This document shows, piece by piece, positions 10,674-20,608 of a DNA stretch of 64,000 nucleotides. A program made the position numbers and the translations under genes. Every line of letters begins with the position of its first letter. The first letter of the stretch is position 1. Source of the DNA: Atherinomorus stipes (lineage: Eukaryota > Chordata > Actinopteri > Atheriniformes > Atherinidae); NCBI GenBank assembly GCA_023101725.1, contig JALJCO010003475.1, positions 42,948 to 106,947 on the forward strand, in the 5' to 3' direction. A model generated the notes under the pieces. It had not been told where the DNA came from, did not search any database, and worked only from the letters and a program-made list of their open reading frames with translations.

Positions 10674-11704
10674 AGAGTGAGCTTTATGCTGAATTTCCCT
10701 TCTGCGATTAATAAAATATTTTTCATTTTCACAAGGGGGTCACATGCAGGACAGAGAGAGGGGAGGGACAGAGACGAGACATACAGTAAAGGCATTGATT
10801 CGTTCTTTCTATAAGTTGTGAATTACCAATTCCTGCCTTTCGGTGCAAGTGGCAGGGGTTGGTCAGAGTTTTTACAGAACTGCAGCTCTCACAGAGGTCT
10901 GACTTTTTTCCTTCCTTTTTATGAATACATGATGTATTGACTACTGTCAGGATGGAAGGACCACTTCACCCAGTATAACAAAAAGTGTTTCTGAGCAGGA
11001 TTACCAACTCTGGCTTTAAAATGTAAGCACAATTTATAAATGGTGTCATTTAGCCTTTTCATTAGCTTGTCTCAGATATTTTTCAGACTGTCTGTTTTCA
11101 GCGTTTTTGTCTGTTTAATTTATCTTTCTTGTCTGACAGTTACCCATCTGAATGAATAAATCATCAGATGTGAGGTGAAAGGTCACAGGTCTCAGGGTTA
11201 AGTGTGGTGATATAATTCCCTTGTGGCTGGTTCACTTCACACTTCAAGAGATAGAATCTATCAATTTAAAGAGGTGTAATGTGCTCTGACTACTGTGCTC
11301 CCATCTTCTTATACAACTTCCATGCTGTAGTCACACATGATTCAGAAAACATTGCACAGAAGACATGTCAGAAAATCAGCATTCCTGATCTGTTTTTGAA
11401 TAAACAGACTGACTTTTCATATCTACAGCCTATTTATTTTTTCTGAGCAAATTTAAAGACCCACAACAGAACTTTTAGCAGTTTTTTCACCCCTACTGAT
11501 GGCTAAACTAGCATCCATCTTGCATCCTACCTGTACTGTGAGCTCACTCCAGTCACTAAAAGACAATCTTATCTTGACTCTTGTTCTGTTTTTTTCCTCT
11601 CTTCCTCCGGGAATGTTTCCCTGCATTTCTTTGCCGAATCTGACATGATGCACGTTCCAAAAACCCACTGTGTTCATTCATGTCTGGTTCATATCCTTTT
11701 GATA
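10674..11704. other. No gene or repeat recognised
   Basis: AT-rich DNA with no element border. A 74-codon frame on the minus strand (11677-11453) has no recognisable domain. Confidence 0.5.
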
Positions 11705-11866
11705 CACTGCAAAAACTCAAATCTTACCAAATATATTTTTCTAATTTCTTGTCAAAATATCTCATCACACTCAAAATAAGACAAAATTACCTAAAGAGAA
11801 AAATTTCAGTGAGATATAGGAGCTTGTTTTAAAGCAATGCTTCTTATTTCAAGAAATCTTGAACAG
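11705..11866 (+). mobile_element. Half copy of the Tc1/mariner-type MITE
   Basis: It starts with TA then CACTGCAAAAACTCAAATC and follows the left half of the element at 2129-2524 base for base with few changes (TCAAAATATCTCATCACACT, TTTCAGTGAGATATAGGAGC), ending at AAGAAATCTT. The right half and its inverted repeat are missing. It abuts the family R segment that begins near 11867. Confidence 0.7.
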
Positions 11867-12825
11867 GTTCGACATTGACGTTATGTTTACATCTACAAGC
11901 CAAAACAGACTAGGGGTGGGTAAACATATTGATTAATTGATGCATTGCAATACCTTCTTGTGCAATTCATTATCGAATCATAAATATTTTGAATTGATTC
12001 ACCTCCTGACCAATGGATGAGGCTGTGCGTGTTATTTACATTGTATGGACAAGGACTCGTTAGATCATACAACATGAAAATGGCAAACATTTTTTATTTT
12101 CAGATGTTTTACTATCCAAAAAATATAAGTTGACATACCACATCTGGTCAGATGGGCACGAAAATAAATATTTAAAAATCTACAATGAAGTTCCTACTTC
12201 TTACTGAATTAATATCAAAGCATTTAAATCAATATTGAATCGAATTGAATCTAATCAAATCGAATCGCATCGCAACCCAAAAAATTACAAATCAAATTGA
12301 ATCGTGAGATTCTTAACAAGACCCAGCCCAAATACAGACCGCCATTGCGGGTTGCCAAATACAGTGGTGCAATATTATGTTTGTCACAGTTAAGCTGGCA
12401 CTGGGAAAATTGGTGGAGTCAGCAAGTCAAGCAGCTGCTTCAGAGCCCCATGGGATATTGCTATCCATCTCAGAAGAGGAGTGACCTGAGAAGAGCAAAA
12501 ACTAAACTAGAGTAAATTTAGATGAAGCTTAAGATGGCCCCACATAAACATTTTCCATGGCATCAAAATGTGGAAACAGGGACTATTTGCCTGGATCAGT
12601 AAGCTTATTCACTTGCTAAAGTAGCTAACGTTAGCTGTGAGTTTAACTCCTCTGCAATACTTCTTGGAAATGGTGCAGGCTGCTGGTCACTTGATGTATT
12701 TGCAGCAAGCCTGGCAACCCAACCGCTTGAATTATTCTTCTGTTGTTGCAATGTTGCAACTACAACCTAAGCACACGTGATGCTGCTAATGTGTTTGTTT
12801 TCCATGTCCAGTCTTTGACTGGAAT
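11867..12825 (+). mobile_element. Family R, partial copy A
   Basis: Shares a co-linear segment with 42908-44990, same orientation on the plus strand: TTATGTTTACATCTACAAGC, CAAGCAGCTGCTTCAGAGCC, AGAGGAGTGACCTGAGAAGA, then GCAGGCTGCTGGTCAC and GTAGCAACTACAACCTA-like blocks. This copy has an hAT MITE (11911-12331) that the other lacks, and lacks the 1.56-kb insertion the other has at its GGTGCAGG site. It is non-coding as it stands. Neither border shows a target duplication. Confidence 0.65.
11911..12331. mobile_element. hAT-type MITE nested in family R copy A
   Basis: It begins TAGGGGTGGGTAAACATATT and ends AACAAGACCCAGCCCA, which read inward is TGGGCTGGGTCTTG. The flanks AAACAGAC (11903-11910) and ATACAGAC (12332-12339) are an 8-bp duplication with one mismatch. 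The paralogous locus at 42950 is uninterrupted at this point (CTACAAGCCAATACACGCCG), which supports insertion. The interior is rich in ATTGAATCGAAT-like repeats. Confidence 0.7.
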
Positions 12826-12879
12826 GGTGCTGCACATGAATTCGGTTTTCAGCACATTGTATTGCTTTGTGTGTTAATC

Positions 12880-12973
12880 AAAAAAGCAAATAAATATATT
12901 AAAGTACTACTCTGTAGTACCGATATAGTTCGGTAGGTACCAGTAAAAGTACCGAATTTGGTACCCACCCCTA
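12880..12973 (-). mobile_element. hAT terminus, same family as the left end at 17001
   Basis: The reverse complement starts TAGGGGTGGGTACCAAATTC and runs alongside 17001-17070 for about 70 bases (GGTACTTTTACTGGTACCTA, GGTACTACAGAGTA). It is followed on the plus strand by GTCCAGAC. The other end of this copy was not found; a near match GTCCAGTC lies at about 12804-12811. Probably a deleted derivative of the 17-20.6 kb element. Confidence 0.6.
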
Positions 12974-12981
12974 GTCCAGAC

Positions 12982-13563
12982 CAAAATTAAATATATCATC
13001 TTGACCCTGCGTGTACATACGAGGACATTACATTTTTACTTCCCTCCACCTATGCTTTATTCCACATAACTTAGACTTGTTGTCCTTAAAAGGAGACACT
13101 TTTAGCTTCCACCTAGTGGTTGCATTTATCACAGTGCACTACTCTGTCAAGCCACATGAGGGCCCACATATCAATGAAAAGCTGCAAGTGCACTTTTCAG
13201 AAGCAAAGTAAAAAAAATCTACGAGATAACAGTGATGTTTGTGCTAAAATCATGAAAGAAATAAAAATGCAGAAAAAGTAAAGCTAGGGTCTCAGGAGAT
13301 TAAAGAGGAACTTTGCAAATTATCCAGAACACAAAAACACAGCAGTATAAAAGAGGCAGAATCTAAAAGCAGACAGATGCAAGAATCCTATTGAAAACTT
13401 CATGTAGAAGCAGCGAAGTGGTTCGGAAAATTAGGGCAGAATGTTTTGTATTTGTATTACTCCACAATGCTTTGGGACAACTTAATTAGAAATATACAAA
13501 GTACATAACAGTTTGAGTTCAAATCGTTGATTCCATCTCTCAAAATCAGTAAGACTAGGGCCT
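12982..13563. other. No gene or repeat recognised
   Basis: AT-rich DNA. A 66-codon plus-strand frame (13011-13211) has no recognisable domain. Confidence 0.5.
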
Positions 13564-13651
13564 TTAAAGGATAACTTTCTTTATTTTTTCAATCTGGACC
13601 TTATTTCTCATAGTTTATACGAGCATTTATTCACCAGTAAAATTTCTTCAT

Positions 13652-14370
13652 CACTTCGACTCCTTCAGAAGATATTAACCGTTGAGTCCCCCTCGGTGTA
13701 CATCCATATAACGGCAAAGATGGGGCAGTCTCTATATAAGGCATTATCTGCAGAAATTTCCTTTATTTCATCAATGCTTAAAGTAGAATGAATGAATGAA
13801 TGAATGAGTACTGTTGTCCTATGAGTTCAGAATTAACTCTCTGTTAGTCATTGGGAGGTTTTCTCCACAGGCTGCGCGTGCTGCACCGTAGTAAAGCTGA
13901 GAGATCAGCTCGCTACCCAGACACCAACAAACTTTAAACTTCAAACTTCTGAACTCACAGGACAATAGTACTTGTTTGTTTTTTTTCTACTTAAAGTATT
14001 GGTGAAATGAAGTGGTTTTCCTGCAGATTATGCCTTATAGCAGTGGTTCCCAAACTTTTTTGCAGGGCCCCCTTTTCATTGGCAGTTATGTCAAGCCCCC
14101 CATCCCACCACCGCTACCACATGCACCCAAAGATTTATCATGAGACACATAAAAAATGCACTGAATTTGGGACGGGATATGCCCATTTTTTTGTTGGAAG
14201 TACAAAAACTACACTTTAGCCTGGCTGGGCCCCCCCTGACTTTGCCCTGAGCCCCTCCTGTGGGTCCCGCCCCCCAGTTTGGGAACATCTGCCTTAAAGA
14301 GAGGCTGCCCCGTCTATGGATGTACACCGAAGGGCGACTCAATGTAATATCTTCCGAAGGAGTCAAAGTG
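13652..14370. repeat. Imperfect inverted repeat with roughly 180-bp arms
   Basis: The left arm (about 13652-13832) pairs with the right arm (about 13948-14370, counting an insertion). Examples are CACTTCGACTCCTTCAGAAG with CTTCCGAAGGAGTCAAAGTG, GGTGTACATCCATA with TATGGATGTACACC, and GTCCTATGAGTTCAGAA with TTCTGAACTCACAGGAC. The central spacer is about 115 bases. A (TGAA)n run at 13789-13806 is present only in the left arm. Confidence 0.75.
14041..14291. mobile_element. hAT-type MITE inside the palindrome's right arm
   Basis: The ends are CAGTGGTTCCCAAACTTTTT and GTTTGGGAACATCTG. The flanks are CCTTATAG (14033-14040) and CCTTAAAG (14292-14299), an 8-bp duplication with one mismatch. The undisturbed sequence survives in the left arm of the host palindrome, where the complement reads GCCTTATATAGAGACTGCCC. 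The interior is C-rich at both ends and non-coding. Confidence 0.8.
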
Positions 14371-14373
14371 ATT

Positions 14374-14492
14374 AAAGCAATAAGCCCCGAGAAGCCGTGG
14401 GTTACACAACGGCGGGGCACGACGCGAAGCGGAGTGCCCCTCCGCCGTTGTAAAACCGCTGTAACCCACGGATTCAAGGGGCTTATTGCTTT
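14374..14492. repeat. GC-rich hairpin
   Basis: AAAGCAATAAGCCCCGAGAA pairs with TCAAGGGGCTTATTGCTTT, CCGTGGGTTAC with GTAACCCACGG, and ACAACGGCGGGGCAC with GTGCCCCTCCGCCGTTGT. The loop is short (CGACGCGAAGCGGA). It lies next to the larger palindrome inside the TTAA element and is far richer in CpG than its surroundings. Confidence 0.75.
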
Positions 14493-14905
14493 TATAAAAC
14501 GGTCACCTCACATATTGCCTATAAAATAAATAAAAATAAATACACACATACAAAATAAACAATTTATGGGTAATAATGAAATAATGACATAGAGAATTAT
14601 TTGTTCTCCCAACACATAAGATTGAGTAGACAGTATGGTTGCTAAGCAACTCAGCTTGTTCACAAGTAGAAGGGTCTCGTAAAACGAAGATATTTCCTAC
14701 GATTTGGCCCATCATTAACACCTAAACGCAGATCTTATTTCTTTGTATTTTTTTTTTATCTACTTATTAATTTATTTTTTGGGCATTAAGAAAAGTTCAT
14801 TTCAAAAACTTCGACCAAAGTGAAGATTTAGTTTACCTCGTTTATGCAACTGCGTGTGGACATTAATAACCAGGGTTTTAAGGTTTGAAACATCACTGCC
14901 TGCGA

Positions 14906-14939
<34 letters not shown>

Positions 14940-15696
14940 CTGATCACATTTGCTATCTGTGTTTACTCTGGATCACTTTCCAGGCGAACAAGCTGTGAAC
15001 TGGGTCAGCGGAGTTTTCACTTGTTTAAAACGGCGATCAGACAGATGATCCGCTCAGATCCGACGGCCTGCTCAGTCCATTTTTATTTTATTTTATTAAC
15101 TTTGCTCCCAAAGATGGCCTGGCTGACGACGGGAAAGGAGCGAACCATCAGAAACAGCTAAACTCTGTGAATGTGCTTAACGCACTTCTGCAGTTCGGTA
15201 TGAGGATTTTTATTCCAAAAACAAGGTGGATGCGATTTTTTTTTTTTTTTTTGTAATTTTCTTAGTTGGAGGAGGGAAGACGCTCGTTTTACAAAAATCA
15301 GGCTACACATTGGCCATTCGCTCTCATCAATTCAGGCTGTCTGGCAAAATTCACCACAAAGTCTACAAAAGTCTTAAAACAAATATAATCCAGCGAATCG
15401 GTTGAACTCAGAGCAGTTGGTTGCTAAGCAACGCAACATCTGTTCATGTTGGCGCAGGGATATTTTGTGCTGCGGTCTGCCGGATCTACGTGTAGGCTCC
15501 AGTCTGTTTTACCACGGGCTTGGAACGCAGCTCAGCCAATCACGTTTAAGAATGAGAAACACCCGTTTTATAAACAGAAATTACTGGTGAGTAAATGCAT
15601 GTATAAACTCCTAAATGAAGTTCAGGTTAAAAAAAAGAAAGTTATCCTTTAATTAACACTCTATTTACTTGAGATGGAGTGGTGGTCTGATCTACA

Positions 15697-15735
15697 GTAC
15701 CAGTCAAAAGTTTGAACACACTCCCCCAGGGAATA
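15697..15735 (+). mobile_element. Tc1-like transposon terminus remnant
   Basis: After TA, the sequence CAGTACCAGTCAAAAGTTTG with AACACAC is the well-known outer end of Tc1-like elements of fish. Only this end is left; no inner repeat or transposase follows. Confidence 0.6.
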
Positions 15736-17000
15736 CAATGGCTAAATGGGTCCAATGTAATTGGTAATTTATGCATTTGTCCATGTGTTCATATTGTCCA
15801 TGTGTTTGTCTAGACTGAGTATAATTTGGCCCTTACTCATACAGTCAAAGTATTGGGATTTATTTTCCATCTCCATCACCATTTAGCTGACATACAGCAG
15901 ACAATCGTACATGTGTGATTATTTTGATGCAGGTGAGAAGAATCGAGAAAGTGATATTGAGACAGAAGTATACAGACTGCAGCTGATTATTGCTTACATA
16001 AGCTGACCAGCCTGAGAGCAGCTTTAAATTCTTGGCAAAAAGCAAACTAGCTTAAATTTCTTTAATGTTTCTCATTAGGACTTTATTTTAGCAGTCTACA
16101 CAAAATCATGTTTTTACCTCTATTCATTCCCATAATATAAATCATACATTTAAATGAGTTTTGCTCCTTTGATTTTGGGCATACATATATTTTGCGCTTA
16201 AAGTGGGTCTGTGGTGTGCTTATTCGGTGTGCTTGAATTACCTGATTGTACCCACCCTCTATCTGTGTATTCAGAATCAGAGAGAAGTAGAAAACAGAGC
16301 GTGAGGTAGCGGTCTTAGACTCTGTTTAACTTTGGCATGCTGAGCATCACAGCATTCATGCTGTCAGTGCTGTTCACTCAACCAGACAGAAAATCAGAAA
16401 CGCATTCTATTCTCTATTACAATGCTGATGATGACGTGCACTCAGCTTAAAAATGCAGCGGTGGGATGTGGGTGGACCAGCTTCCACCATATTTCAAATG
16501 AATTTGATAAACAATAGAGCTGATGTGGCATTTTCAAATGTAGGGCAGTCATTTCAGCTCACAGAGGAAACCAGGCAGCAGATGTAAGGCTGTGAGGAGT
16601 AAAAAAGCTATTTAATGTGTCAGCAATGCTACAACTGTTTATTGAGCAACTCTGCCATGGCATATTTTCAGAATAGATCTATGGGGTATTCTTCTTTAAT
16701 CCCATTGCGATTCCAACTAGGTTTTATTCCAATTAAAGCAACCCTTACCGATGTTGCATTGTTATAATATTTTTTTAATAGTTTAAAATGCTATGAATGA
16801 GGTAATGGAACTCTGAAATACAAGAGAGACCCACCATTAATCAAAGTAAAATATTATTCCAATCTCTAAATTTTTAATGAAAACTCCAACCAATCCCTGC
16901 AGCGGGGCCCACACCTAGGACTGGCTGAGGGACCTGCCTGTCAGACCTCTGCTTCCGTGTGAAACGGCAGAGGGAATGGGTCTTAGGGGTGAGGCGGGAC
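15736..17000. other. No gene recognised
   Basis: AT-rich DNA without a supportable exon. The last 120 bases (16880-16990) are GC-richer and may belong to an unrecognised repeat, but no second copy is seen in the window. Confidence 0.45.
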
Positions 17001-17249
17001 TATGGGTGGATACCGAATTCAGTACTTTTATTGGTACCTACCAAACTCCGTTGGTACTACAGAGTACTGATTCACGTAAAGTCAAACGGTACCATGTTTC
17101 GGTACCTAAATCAATGCATCCTTTTACTGTCAGGGAGTGGAGGAGATGATGATTTCTATGCCGGAAGCGAACGTCCCATCGCATGCATGACATCAGTTGC
17201 TGCTGCCTGAGTTTCAGTCAGAACAAGCAGCTGATTGAAGCTTTTCTGG

Positions 17250-17365
17250 CTCCACTTCTCTAAAACATCAAGTTCGCTGCAATATTTGTGATGCAAAATA
17301 CAAGACAAGTGGCGAGAATAGATCTGATATGAGGAAGCAGCTGATTAAACACAATATTCTTCTCA
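17250..17365 (+). pseudogene. BED zinc-finger remnant of an hAT transposase
   Basis: From 17278 one frame reads CNICDAKYKTSGEN, then SDMRKQLIKHNIL. This has the CxxC pair, the KYKTSG core and the final histidine of BED zinc fingers that begin many hAT transposases; BED fingers bind DNA at the transposon ends. Just upstream another frame reads HFSKTSSS, as in the aromatic first part of the BED domain, so a one-base frameshift separates the halves. The following sequence soon loses the frame and is broken by the family R copy at 17580. Confidence 0.65.
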
Positions 17366-17579
17366 AAGCTCCGTTCCCGATGCGTTGTCTGCAGCCAGCA
17401 GAGAGAAGGAGAAGTCAGTCAGCACCTCAGCGGCTGAACAGATCTAACCAGAGGGGTTCACAACTGCTGTTGATAACTCAATATGATGTAAATGCTTAAT
17501 AAGTTTGTCATCAAACACCATAGTAAACCAGTTCGTGCAGGTCATGCACGTCTCTCCCTCCTTCGCATTCCGCATCTTA

Positions 17580-18970
17580 TTAAAGTGCATGTTCCATTTT
17601 AAACATATGTAGAAGCCCTTGTAGTGTATCAGGTCTACACTGAACATTGCCAATGCAAAAATGTACATATACTAGTCCGACAGGGCTTTCCCGACAGGAT
17701 ATGACAGGAAATTCATCATGTGAGATCATGTGTACAAGATGCTTGGTGTCACACATTTAGACCTTCTAGGGTCTTTACACCGTTTAAAAAATCTGTTCCT
17801 GTCCATCTGATTAATTTAATCATATTTTAGCAATCATCATTATGTATTTGTTAAGGTTTTCAGTGTGTTTAAGTGACAGTTGCTAATGAATCTCCATTTA
17901 GAGGAGACGGACTCCGCTCCAGCGGATCACCTGGGGCATGAATGTCTGCCGAACAGCGACTGCGTCCGTGTGTTTACTCCAGCTCCGTTACACCTCAACA
18001 AAACCCAGCAGCAGGACATTTTCCCCTTGACTCTGTCCACAGATGTCTCTGCTAACAGCAACACCATCTCACGGCGCATACAAAACGCTTTTACAGATTT
18101 TTGGAAACCAAACGTGGAGAAAAGTCGATTGAGCCGCTGAAAGTGACCGAGGAGTCGATATCAACCGTCCTGGAAGCCAAACGTGAGCTCAGTCTGGAGG
18201 GACGACAGTGTCCTCCCTCTTCTAGTTACTCTGCGGTCAGAAATCCTCCCTTTTCCCAGGATTTTGTGCTGAAAAAGCAGCAGAGAAAACAGTGTCCTGC
18301 TCTGACGCGGCAGCAGTCCTGCGAGTTGCGGGTGGACTGAGCCATCTCTCCCCGGTACGTGAGTCAGTGACACCGCTCTCTCCATAGGAAAACAATGGGA
18401 CGCAAAGCGTTTTTATTACGGATCATATAGGCGTTTATGAGTCCTGCCTCCGGCTTTGAGCTCTTGATGTTGAGAGGAACAGCGACAAACAAACACTGAA
18501 ACCTGCAGAAACTCAGCAGCTGTGCCGGCTAAAGCTAAGCTAAAGCTAAGCTAACGTTACTACCTGTTGCATGTTGTTCTGTTGCAGATCAGTTCAAACA
18601 GAAGAGAATACTCTGGTGGCGATCAAGAAGGTGCTGACCGGGAGAGTTAAGCCTCAGCTGTAGAGGTGAGGTTAAGAAAGAAGACGGATGTTCAGAAAGA
18701 TACTGCTAATCGGTTCTTGTCTCGCTGTTTATCTGTTATTGTTTTGCATTGGTCAGTAAGTGGAATTCACAGGACGTCACCTACTCTGATGTCAGAGGTC
18801 ACATGATTCCAAAACTGTGCGGTGTTTGTGAAGGAGAGTTTTATCCCCCTCGCCTTCCCTTTTTAAGTAATACTTCCTGGTTCTTTTCAACTTAAAATAC
18901 CTAACAGTTACTGGCTCATCTCAGGGAATTATTTTCTGCCATTATAAAGAACATGAAACATACACTTTAA
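17580..18970 (+). mobile_element. Family R, copy B (TTAA-flanked, 1.39 kb)
   Basis: The ends are TTAAAGTGCATGTTCCATTT and, read inward from the right, TTAAAGTGTATGTTTCATGT, with TTAA at each border. It is homologous over its whole length to the minus-strand copy at 45238-40870, but lacks an internal segment present there. Shared blocks include GAATCTCCATTTAGAGGAGA, CTGAGCTAACGTTACT-like runs and GTCAGAGGTCACATGATTCC. A frame at 17880-18060 is conserved with that copy (see the finding). Inserted in the hAT at 17001-20600. Confidence 0.65.
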
Positions 18971-19714
18971 ACCCCTCATCACAGCAGAGTTTCTGCATGC
19001 GAGTGCACCAGCCACAACACTTAAATCTGACATCGAATATGCATATCTCTGAAGAAGCTTGTTTGGTTAATTCAGCACGGCAAAAACTGTGTACACCAAG
19101 TTAATAAACTGAGATGATCACTGCAGCAGCAGGCTCACAGCCTCCATCCAACCTGCGCAAAATGCCGCAAAAGAATCAGTTTAGTGTCGGAGAATATTCC
19201 ATCTTTTTTCTCATTAAATTGACCCTTCACTAAGTCCCATGGTTACAGTTGCTAATTCTGGCAAACTTTCCGTTTTTAGCTAATTTCTGCGTACATCAAT
19301 GTGGATTGCTCAGTGATTTCAGTGAACATATTCTGAAGGAAATTGTGTTAAATTTCCGGAGGAAGTTATACAGAGAGGACTGCAGTATGCATCTGAGGAA
19401 TCCATCATCATTTGTTGACAGAGTAATGTTAATGGAGACATGACGAGGATGTTAAAATCAAAGCGAAGGCTCAGCGTTCATACAGAAAGACTCAGAAACT
19501 CCACGTCTTGATGATTCATTACAAAACAAATGTATAAAGGAACAACAACAACGTTCTTGCATCGCAGAGTAAGTTAGCAGATTGTTTTATTTTAAGCTAA
19601 CTGTCATGTATGACTCCAGAAAGTTTCAGGTATCTGACGTGTTTTTGCCTGTTTCTGGATGTTTTCCCTTTGACCAGGATGTTGTTCCTACATCGTGGGT
19701 TTGATCAATACATT

Positions 19715-19814
19715 GGATTTGATCGGAATAGCAGATACTGGATCTGATTGGAATAGCAGATACTGGATCTGATTGGAATAGCAGATACTGGATCTGATCA
19801 GGGTAGCAGCTACT
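19715..19814. repeat. Tandem repeat, four 25-bp units
   Basis: Four head-to-tail units beginning GGATCTGATTGGAATAGCAG, the middle two identical and the outer two with a few changes. It lies in the interior of the hAT element. Confidence 0.85.
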
Positions 19815-20071
19815 GGACTGAGAAACTCGCAGAGAGGACCGTGTTATATTTGTCTTTGTTTGGCAACCAACGTGACTTACTGTTTATCTTGTGTAGTTGT
19901 TTAGCCTCTAGCGACACATGGCTACCTTACTCCATGTTAAAACAGTAGCTTTTACTTAATATTATACTGCTATCTTGTAGCTAACTACTGTGCTAGGTGG
20001 CATTAGCGTCTTACCTCGGAATAAACAGTTTGTCCAGCTCCGTGTTCAGCCTCATGCAGCTGCAAGTGAGG

Positions 20072-20246
20072 TCTTCCACGCTGTTTAATCAATCTTTCAC
20101 GCCATTTAATCCATAGTCCATGCAATTTAGTCCACATTCCACACTGTTTATCCATATTCCATGCCATTTAGCCCATATTCCACGCTGTTTAGTCCATATT
20201 CCACACAGTTTATCCATATTCCACACCGTTTCGTCCATATTCCACA
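20072..20246. repeat. Minisatellite, about eight 20-22-bp units
   Basis: Units follow the pattern CCACNCTGTTTAGTCCATATT with small length changes from unit to unit. The array ends shortly before the right terminus of the hAT element. Confidence 0.8.
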
Positions 20247-20608
20247 TTTCCCCACTTGTGTTTTTTTTTTTGGTTTTGAGATGGCAAAAAATACAACATC
20301 ACCCAAACGTTCTGGATATCTTTCAACAGACTTGAAAATCCTGTCTATGCCCCGTCTATGGAAGTGAAGTTTGCCAGAAACTCCTCTCCTTAGTTACGGT
20401 TGCTAACGTATGATTGGTCAGCGGGAGTTCTGGAGTGGGGCTGGCGAAGGGTCAATTACTCAATCATTAAGTTTCCCTCTGTGTACCAGATGCTCCGATA
20501 CAAAAGTACCAAAAACTGGTGCCGTTGAGCACCAGTACCAACTCACAGGTACCAGAAAGTGGTACAGTATCGATTCAAATGTGAGCGGTACCCATCCCTA
20601 GTCTGGAC

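Larger units (their letters stand above)
13564..15652. mobile_element. TTAA-flanked palindromic DNA element, 2.1 kb
   Basis: The left end TTAAAGGATAACTTTCTTTA is matched by the right end, which read inward is TTAAAGGATAACTTTCTTTT. TTAA sits at both borders, the target of piggyBac-like and Kolobok-like elements. Inside are a large hairpin (13652-14370), a second hairpin (14374-14492), a 30-base A run (14907-14936) and an hAT MITE (14041-14291). No transposase frame is visible, so it is non-autonomous. A short piece of the same family recurs at 46386-46430. Confidence 0.65.
17001..20600 (+). mobile_element. Degenerate hAT transposon, about 3.6 kb, with a family R insert
   Basis: The left end TATGGGTGGATACCGAATTC is matched by the right end, which read inward is TAGGGATGGGTACCGCTCAC; both continue into GGTAC-rich subterminal repeats (17010-17070 and 20490-20590). 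The flanks GGCGGGAC (16993-17000) and GTCTGGAC (20601-20608) agree at 6 of 8 positions, as for an old hAT duplication. A BED zinc-finger remnant lies at 17278-17365. The catalytic core and C-terminal dimerisation domain are not recognisable. Two tandem-repeat arrays occupy the right third. Confidence 0.65.

Noticed and set aside
14091..14529. 89- and 128-codon frames on opposite strands
   Set aside because: They mirror each other across a MITE and a perfect-looking hairpin, so the open frames are a by-product of the palindrome.
17580..18970. Two-exon host gene from the 74-86-codon frames here
   Set aside because: The whole stretch recurs inverted at 41-42 kb with transposon-like TTAA ends, so it is a repeat.
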